From the NCBI RefSeq assembly GCF_001267885.1, contig NZ_CP012382.1, positions 1,723,001 to 1,787,000 of the forward strand: a DNA stretch of 64,000 nt. Direction: 5' to 3'. Both the position numbers and the translations under genes were made by a program. Numbering within the stretch: position 1 is the stretch's first letter; the number at the start of each line of letters is the position of its first letter. A model generated the notes under the pieces. The model was not told where the DNA came from, made no database searches, and saw nothing but the letters and a program-made list of their open reading frames with translations. Shown one piece after another: positions 60,430 through 64,000 of this stretch. The DNA comes from Streptomyces ambofaciens ATCC 23877. Its GTDB lineage: Bacteria; Actinomycetota; Actinomycetes; Streptomycetales; Streptomycetaceae.

Positions 60430-62924
60430 GCACGGAGCCCGAGTCCGCCTCTGAGGACACCGCGGAAGCCGTGGACGCCGGGCCGGGAGCCCCGGGCGCC
60501 ACGACCGGGGCGGCCGCGGAGGGCGGGGCAACGGCCGACGGCCGGGCCGAGGGGGCCGCCGGGGAGCCGGAGGCCGCCGGGGAGCCGGTAGCCGCCGGCA
60601 CGGAAGCCGCCGGGCCGACGGCGACGGGTGACGGGGGCTCGGGCGGCCCGGGCGCCGAGGCGGACGGGGAGACGACCGGCCCGGCAGCCGACGGTCCCGG
60701 GGGCGAGGGGGCCGTCGGAGAGCCGGACGGTGCGCGCGCTGACGATGCCGGCGGAGCGGCTCGGATCTCCGAGGCCGAGGCCGAGCTGGCCGCGCAGCGG
60801 CTGGAGCGGGAGCGGATCGAGCGGCGCAAGGCCGAACGGCAGGGGACGATCGCCGCCGGGGGCAAGCTCAGCGGCACGGCGGCCGACCTGCTGGCCGCCG
60901 TGCGCGCCGTGGAGAGCGGCGAGAAGCCGCAGGCCACGGTCTTCGACGACGCCGCCCCCGCGCCGCGTCGGCCCGCCGAGGAGCCGGTGCGGCGACCGCG
61001 GCCGGCCCCGGCCGAGCCCGCCGCCGGGCCTGCGGGGCCGGCACCGGAGGCCGTCGAGGCCGTCCGGCGCGTCCTGGCCGAGGGCGGCGCCCCCGAGGCG
61101 CTCGCCCCGCAGACGACCGCGCTCCTCGGTGAGGCGGCGGAGGAGGCGCTGCGCGCGGACCCCTGGCAGTTGCTCAGGGTCGGCGGGGTCCGGCCGGAGC
61201 AGGCCGACGGGTTCGCCCGGGCCCTGCTCGGCGCGGAGTGCCGCCCGGACGACGAGCGGCGCGGCCGCGCGGTCACCGTGTGGTTGCTGGAGCAGGCGGC
61301 GCTGGCCGGGCACACGGCCCTGGAGCTGCCGCGGCTCACGACGACATTGGCCCAGCGGGGCGTACCCGACCCCGACGCCGCCGTGCAGAGCACGCTCGCC
61401 GAGGGTGAGGCGCTCGCCTTCCAGGACGCCCTGGAGCAGACCGGCACCCACCCCCAGCCCACGCCGGGCCGGACGGATCAGGCGGAAGCGGCGGACGGGA
61501 CCGACAGGACGGACGGGACGGACGAGGGTGAGGATCTCCCGGTCCGGGTCCTGATCGGTCTGGAGCGCTACGCGCTCGCCGAGGAGAGCCTGGCCGACGG
61601 CCTGGCCCGGCTGGTCAACTCGACCCCGAAGCAGGACGGTTCCGCGGCCGACTGGGAGCGGGCCGCCGCCGGCGCGCCGGGCTCCGCCGCCGACCTGATC
61701 CGAGCCGTCGCGGGCCACGGGCTGGTCCTGCACACCGGCGGGGAGGCCTCCCTGGCCGAACCGGCCGCCCTGCTGCGCGCCGCACACGCCCTGGGCCTGC
61801 GTGCCTGGGCAGCAGCGCCCGGGCCGCTCGGCCGGGACCGCTTCGCCGCCCTGTCGGCCGACCGGTCGGCCGAGCCGCGCTCCCAGGCCTCCCTCGCACC
61901 GGCCTCCCCCGCACCGGACCCCGCCGCCCCTGAGGGCTCCGTCCCGATCGGTTCCGCCGTGGACGCCCGGACCGTCGTCACCCTGAACGGGCTGCTGACC
62001 GGGGCCGAGGGGCCGGGGCGGGACGCGGACGGCGCGCTGGACCTCGACCTGCTCGTCGTGCTCGACGCGCCGCAGCTCGACGTCGAGGCGGGCGCCCTGC
62101 TGGCGGAGTCGCTGCCGGACGGAGCCCGGCTGGTGCTGGCGGGTGACCCGGCGGTGCTGGGCTCGGTGGGCCCCGGGCGGGTCTTCGCGGACCTGCTGGC
62201 GGCGCAGATCTGCCCCCGCGTCGCCTCGCGGCGCCCGGACCCCGGCCCACTCGGCGAGCTGGTCTCCGGCATCGGGATCGGCGAGCTGGGCCAGGTGGAG
62301 GCGCCCGGCAAGGAGGTCGTGATCGTGCCGGTGCGCGACGCCGGCGAGGCGGTCCACCGCACCGTCCAGCTCGTGGCCGACTCGGTGCCCCGCGCGATCG
62401 GCGTTCCCGCCGAGGAGACCCAGGTGATCACACCGGGCCACGGCGGCGCGGCGGGCACCCGGGCGCTCAACACGGCACTGAAGCAGCGGCTGAACCCGGG
62501 CCCCGGCCGCTTCGGCGGTTTCGACCCCGGCGACCGCGTCGCCTACTCCCCCGTGCCCGGCCGTACGCTGCCGGGCCGGGTGGTGCGGGCGGACGCCGAC
62601 GGGCTGCACCTGTCCTGCGCCGGCGAGACCGTCGTCGTACCGAAGGAGCGGGTGGAGCAGTCCGTACGGCACGGATGGGCGCTCACCGCTCACCAGGCGA
62701 TGGGCGGCCGGTGGCCGGCCGTGGTCGTGGTCCTGCCGGGAGACGCCGCGCAGGCCCTCAGCCGTCCCTGGGTCTACACGGCGTTCGGCCGGGCCGCCCG
62801 TCATCTGTCCGTGGTGCACGGTGTGGAGCAGGCGCTGCCGCGGGCGGTCTCCGAGGTGGTCGCGAAGCCGCGCACGACCCGGCTGCCGGTACTGCTGGCG
62901 CCGCAGGTCCCGGTGGCCGACTGA
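60426..62924 (+). CDS. RecD2-like protein with decayed ATPase motifs
   Basis: 832 residues. Residues 1-110 are low-complexity Ala/Gly/Glu-rich. A helix-hairpin-helix like that of RecD2 lies at 244-269 (DPWQLLRVGGVRPEQADGFA). The helicase core is recognisable: GLVLHTGG at 432-439 is followed not by a P-loop but by EASLAEPAALLRA; Walker B is LLVVLDAPQLD (542-552); motif III is VLAGDPAVLGSVGPG; and the C-terminal UvrD-like motifs are ALTAHQAMGGRWPAVVVVL and VYTAFGRAARHLSV. The Lys-Thr of Walker A and DE of Walker B are missing. The frame is intact. Translation is coupled to the reductase gene. Confidence 0.85.
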   Translation: MSTEPESASEDTAEAVDAGPGAPGATTGAAAEGGATADGRAEGAAGEPEAAGEPVAAGTEAAGPTATGDGGSGGPGAEADGETTGPAADGPGGEGAVGEPDGARADDAGGAARISEAEAELAAQRLERERIERRKAERQGTIAAGGKLSGTAADLLAAVRAVESGEKPQATVFDDAAPAPRRPAEEPVRRPRPAPAEPAAGPAGPAPEAVEAVRRVLAEGGAPEALAPQTTALLGEAAEEALRADPWQLLRVGGVRPEQADGFARALLGAECRPDDERRGRAVTVWLLEQAALAGHTALELPRLTTTLAQRGVPDPDAAVQSTLAEGEALAFQDALEQTGTHPQPTPGRTDQAEAADGTDRTDGTDEGEDLPVRVLIGLERYALAEESLADGLARLVNSTPKQDGSAADWERAAAGAPGSAADLIRAVAGHGLVLHTGGEASLAEPAALLRAAHALGLRAWAAAPGPLGRDRFAALSADRSAEPRSQASLAPASPAPDPAAPEGSVPIGSAVDARTVVTLNGLLTGAEGPGRDADGALDLDLLVVLDAPQLDVEAGALLAESLPDGARLVLAGDPAVLGSVGPGRVFADLLAAQICPRVASRRPDPGPLGELVSGIGIGELGQVEAPGKEVVIVPVRDAGEAVHRTVQLVADSVPRAIGVPAEETQVITPGHGGAAGTRALNTALKQRLNPGPGRFGGFDPGDRVAYSPVPGRTLPGRVVRADADGLHLSCAGETVVVPKERVEQSVRHGWALTAHQAMGGRWPAVVVVLPGDAAQALSRPWVYTAFGRAARHLSVVHGVEQALPRAVSEVVAKPRTTRLPVLLAPQVPVAD

Positions 62925-63112
62925 GCGTCCGGGCGGATGCCCGGCCACCCCCCGGCCACTCCCCCGGCGCCTCACCGTCCCGAGCCGCCACCGGACGGCC
63001 CTTCGCCCGCCCTCCGTCGGCCACCGCCGGCGTGCCCGCCCACCCCCTAGCACCTCACCGAGGCCCGGACGAACGCGACGGCGGCGGCCACGGGGCTCTC
63101 CCCGCGACCGCC

Positions 63113-63136
63113 GCCGTCATGCCGTCATGCCGTCAT
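63113..63136. repeat. Three copies of an 8-bp unit GCCGTCAT
   Basis: Three exact tandem copies between the RecD2-like gene and the acidic-tail gene. Likely simple slippage repeat. Confidence 0.7.
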
Positions 63137-63170
63137 GCCGCCCGGCCTACCTCGTAGCGGCTCGCGCCGT

Positions 63171-63944
63171 TCAGCGGTCCGACTCCAGCCGCGCCGGTCC
63201 GCCGTCCCGGCCCCGGCGGTGCTCCAGGTCCTCGTCCGGGTCCAGATCCTCGTCCAGGTCGAGGTCCTCCTCCAGGTCCTCCAGGTCGGCGTCGCCGTCG
63301 GCGTCCTCCTCCTCGACGCCGTCGTCCATGTCGTCGTCGAACTCCTCGTCGAACACCGCGCTGACGTCGAAGCGGCAGACCACGTGCTGCGCGTCGACCT
63401 GTTCGAACGGGGCCTCCAGCCACTCGCCGGGGTCGGGGGTCTCCTCCGAGGCCGTCACCCAGAGCGTGGAGTCGCCTTCCTCCAGGCCGAACTCCTTGTG
63501 CCGGGAGGCGATCTCGTCCGGCTCGAACTCGCCGAACAGGAGACCGAGCGCCCCGTGCACCGTGCCCGAGGCCGCCACCCCCACGCCGTCGTCGTCCGCC
63601 GCCTCGATCCGCCGGGCCTGGGCCATCAGCCGCTGCGGCTCGGCCACCGCGTAGTCACGGCGGATCAGGACGCTCAGCGCGTTCGGCTCCTCGGGGCCCG
63701 TGTACGGCGGCATCGAGTCGTCCGCGTCGGGGATCTCGAAGGGAGTGACCTCGTCGTAACGGTCGTAGAGCAGTTCGTCGTACGCCTCCGCGGCCGCGGC
63801 CAGCTGGTTGAACGCGTCGTAGACGGCCGGGTCGTCCTCCCCCGACCGGCGTTCGACCGCGGCCAGGTGGCGGTCGAGCGCGGTCTTGACCGCCTCGGCG
63901 GCGGCGCGTACCTCGGCAGCGGTGGGCTGCGCAGCATCAGACAT
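63171..63944 (-). CDS. Hypothetical protein with an acidic C-terminal tail
   Basis: 257 residues. A helical N-terminus (AAEVRAAAEAVKTALDRHLAAVE region), then a mixed alpha/beta part with VLIRRDYAVAEPQRLM and ALGLLFGEFEPDEI. The last 60 residues are mainly Asp and Glu with short basic end, surely disordered and strongly negative. I do not recognise a named function; proteins of this type are common in Streptomyces. The ATG at 63944 (MSDAAQPTAAEVR) was chosen over the upstream extension. Confidence 0.82.
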   Translation of the reverse strand: MSDAAQPTAAEVRAAAEAVKTALDRHLAAVERRSGEDDPAVYDAFNQLAAAAEAYDELLYDRYDEVTPFEIPDADDSMPPYTGPEEPNALSVLIRRDYAVAEPQRLMAQARRIEAADDDGVGVAASGTVHGALGLLFGEFEPDEIASRHKEFGLEEGDSTLWVTASEETPDPGEWLEAPFEQVDAQHVVCRFDVSAVFDEEFDDDMDDGVEEEDADGDADLEDLEEDLDLDEDLDPDEDLEHRRGRDGGPARLESDR

Positions 63945-63991
63945 AGTGCAGACGCTATCCGTACCGGACCCCAACCCGCACAATAGATGCG

Positions 63992-64000
63992 ATGCCGGAA
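63992..64000 (+). CDS. Possible start of a divergent gene, cut by the window edge
   Basis: Only ATG CCG GAA is visible. A CAATAGAT element just upstream resembles a promoter -10, suggesting a divergent gene, perhaps leaderless. Very weak evidence. Confidence 0.2.

Noticed and set aside
60426..62924. Frameshift or sequencing error as cause of the lost P-loop
   Set aside because: The frame reads through with normal codon bias on both sides, and other helicase motifs stay in the same frame.

Overview
The window is chromosomal DNA of a Streptomyces species. It is very GC-rich, many start codons are GTG, and reading-frame shadows are long. It carries a complete Pup-proteasome locus, mycothiol biosynthesis (mshC), a conservon (rarA-E type) and the gylR-glpFKD glycerol cluster. 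From memory the gene order matches the SCO1620-SCO1670 part of the S. coelicolor core chromosome. I see no insertion sequence, prophage, tRNA, rRNA or CRISPR array. All identifications come from reading motifs; no database search was run.

Layout, left to right. 1-5 kb: the start of a helical-backbone metal receptor coupled to an XRE/cupin regulator, then a two-gene glycine-betaine-type ABC transporter whose permease is fused to two tandem binding domains, preceded by degenerate 16-bp repeats. 5-9 kb: a 5'-3' exonuclease-like protein, a siderophore-interacting reductase behind an iron-box-like palindrome, a GNAT acetyltransferase and an RluA-type pseudouridine synthase. 9-13.5 kb: the conservon: sensor-like ATPase, roadblock protein, DUF742, small GTPase and a P450 that lacks the EXXR motif.

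13.9-33 kb: the Pup-proteasome region, almost all on the minus strand: arc, dop, pup, prcB, prcA, then a divergent LacI/MFS pair, pafA, two FKBP prolyl isomerases, pafB, pafC, two small proteins, tatA, tatC and helY. Arc unfolds Pup-tagged proteins for the PrcBA core, Dop and PafA remove and attach Pup, and PafBC are WYL-type regulators. A divergent ferredoxin sits next to arc.

33-45 kb: a secreted hypothetical protein, trmI, a site-2 protease with CBS domains, a RecB-type nuclease, an orphan NarL-type response regulator, an orphan solute-binding lipoprotein, a HAD hydrolase and metH. 45-51 kb: gylR, glpF, glpK and glpD, with matching operators before gylR and glpF, then a FadR-type regulator. 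51-57 kb: a ParJ/PAC2 homologue converges on a four-gene operon (histidine phosphatase, DUF3090, kinase-like protein, mshC), with corA divergent from it. 57-64 kb: a ferritin-like protein, an LLM oxidoreductase, an aldo/keto reductase coupled to a RecD2-like protein whose ATPase motifs have decayed, and an acidic-tailed protein.

The observations I would follow first are the pseudo-RecD2 protein, the undescribed phosphatase-DUF3090-kinase module upstream of mshC, the hairpin around the pup stop codon, and the 16-bp repeat array before the betaine transporter.
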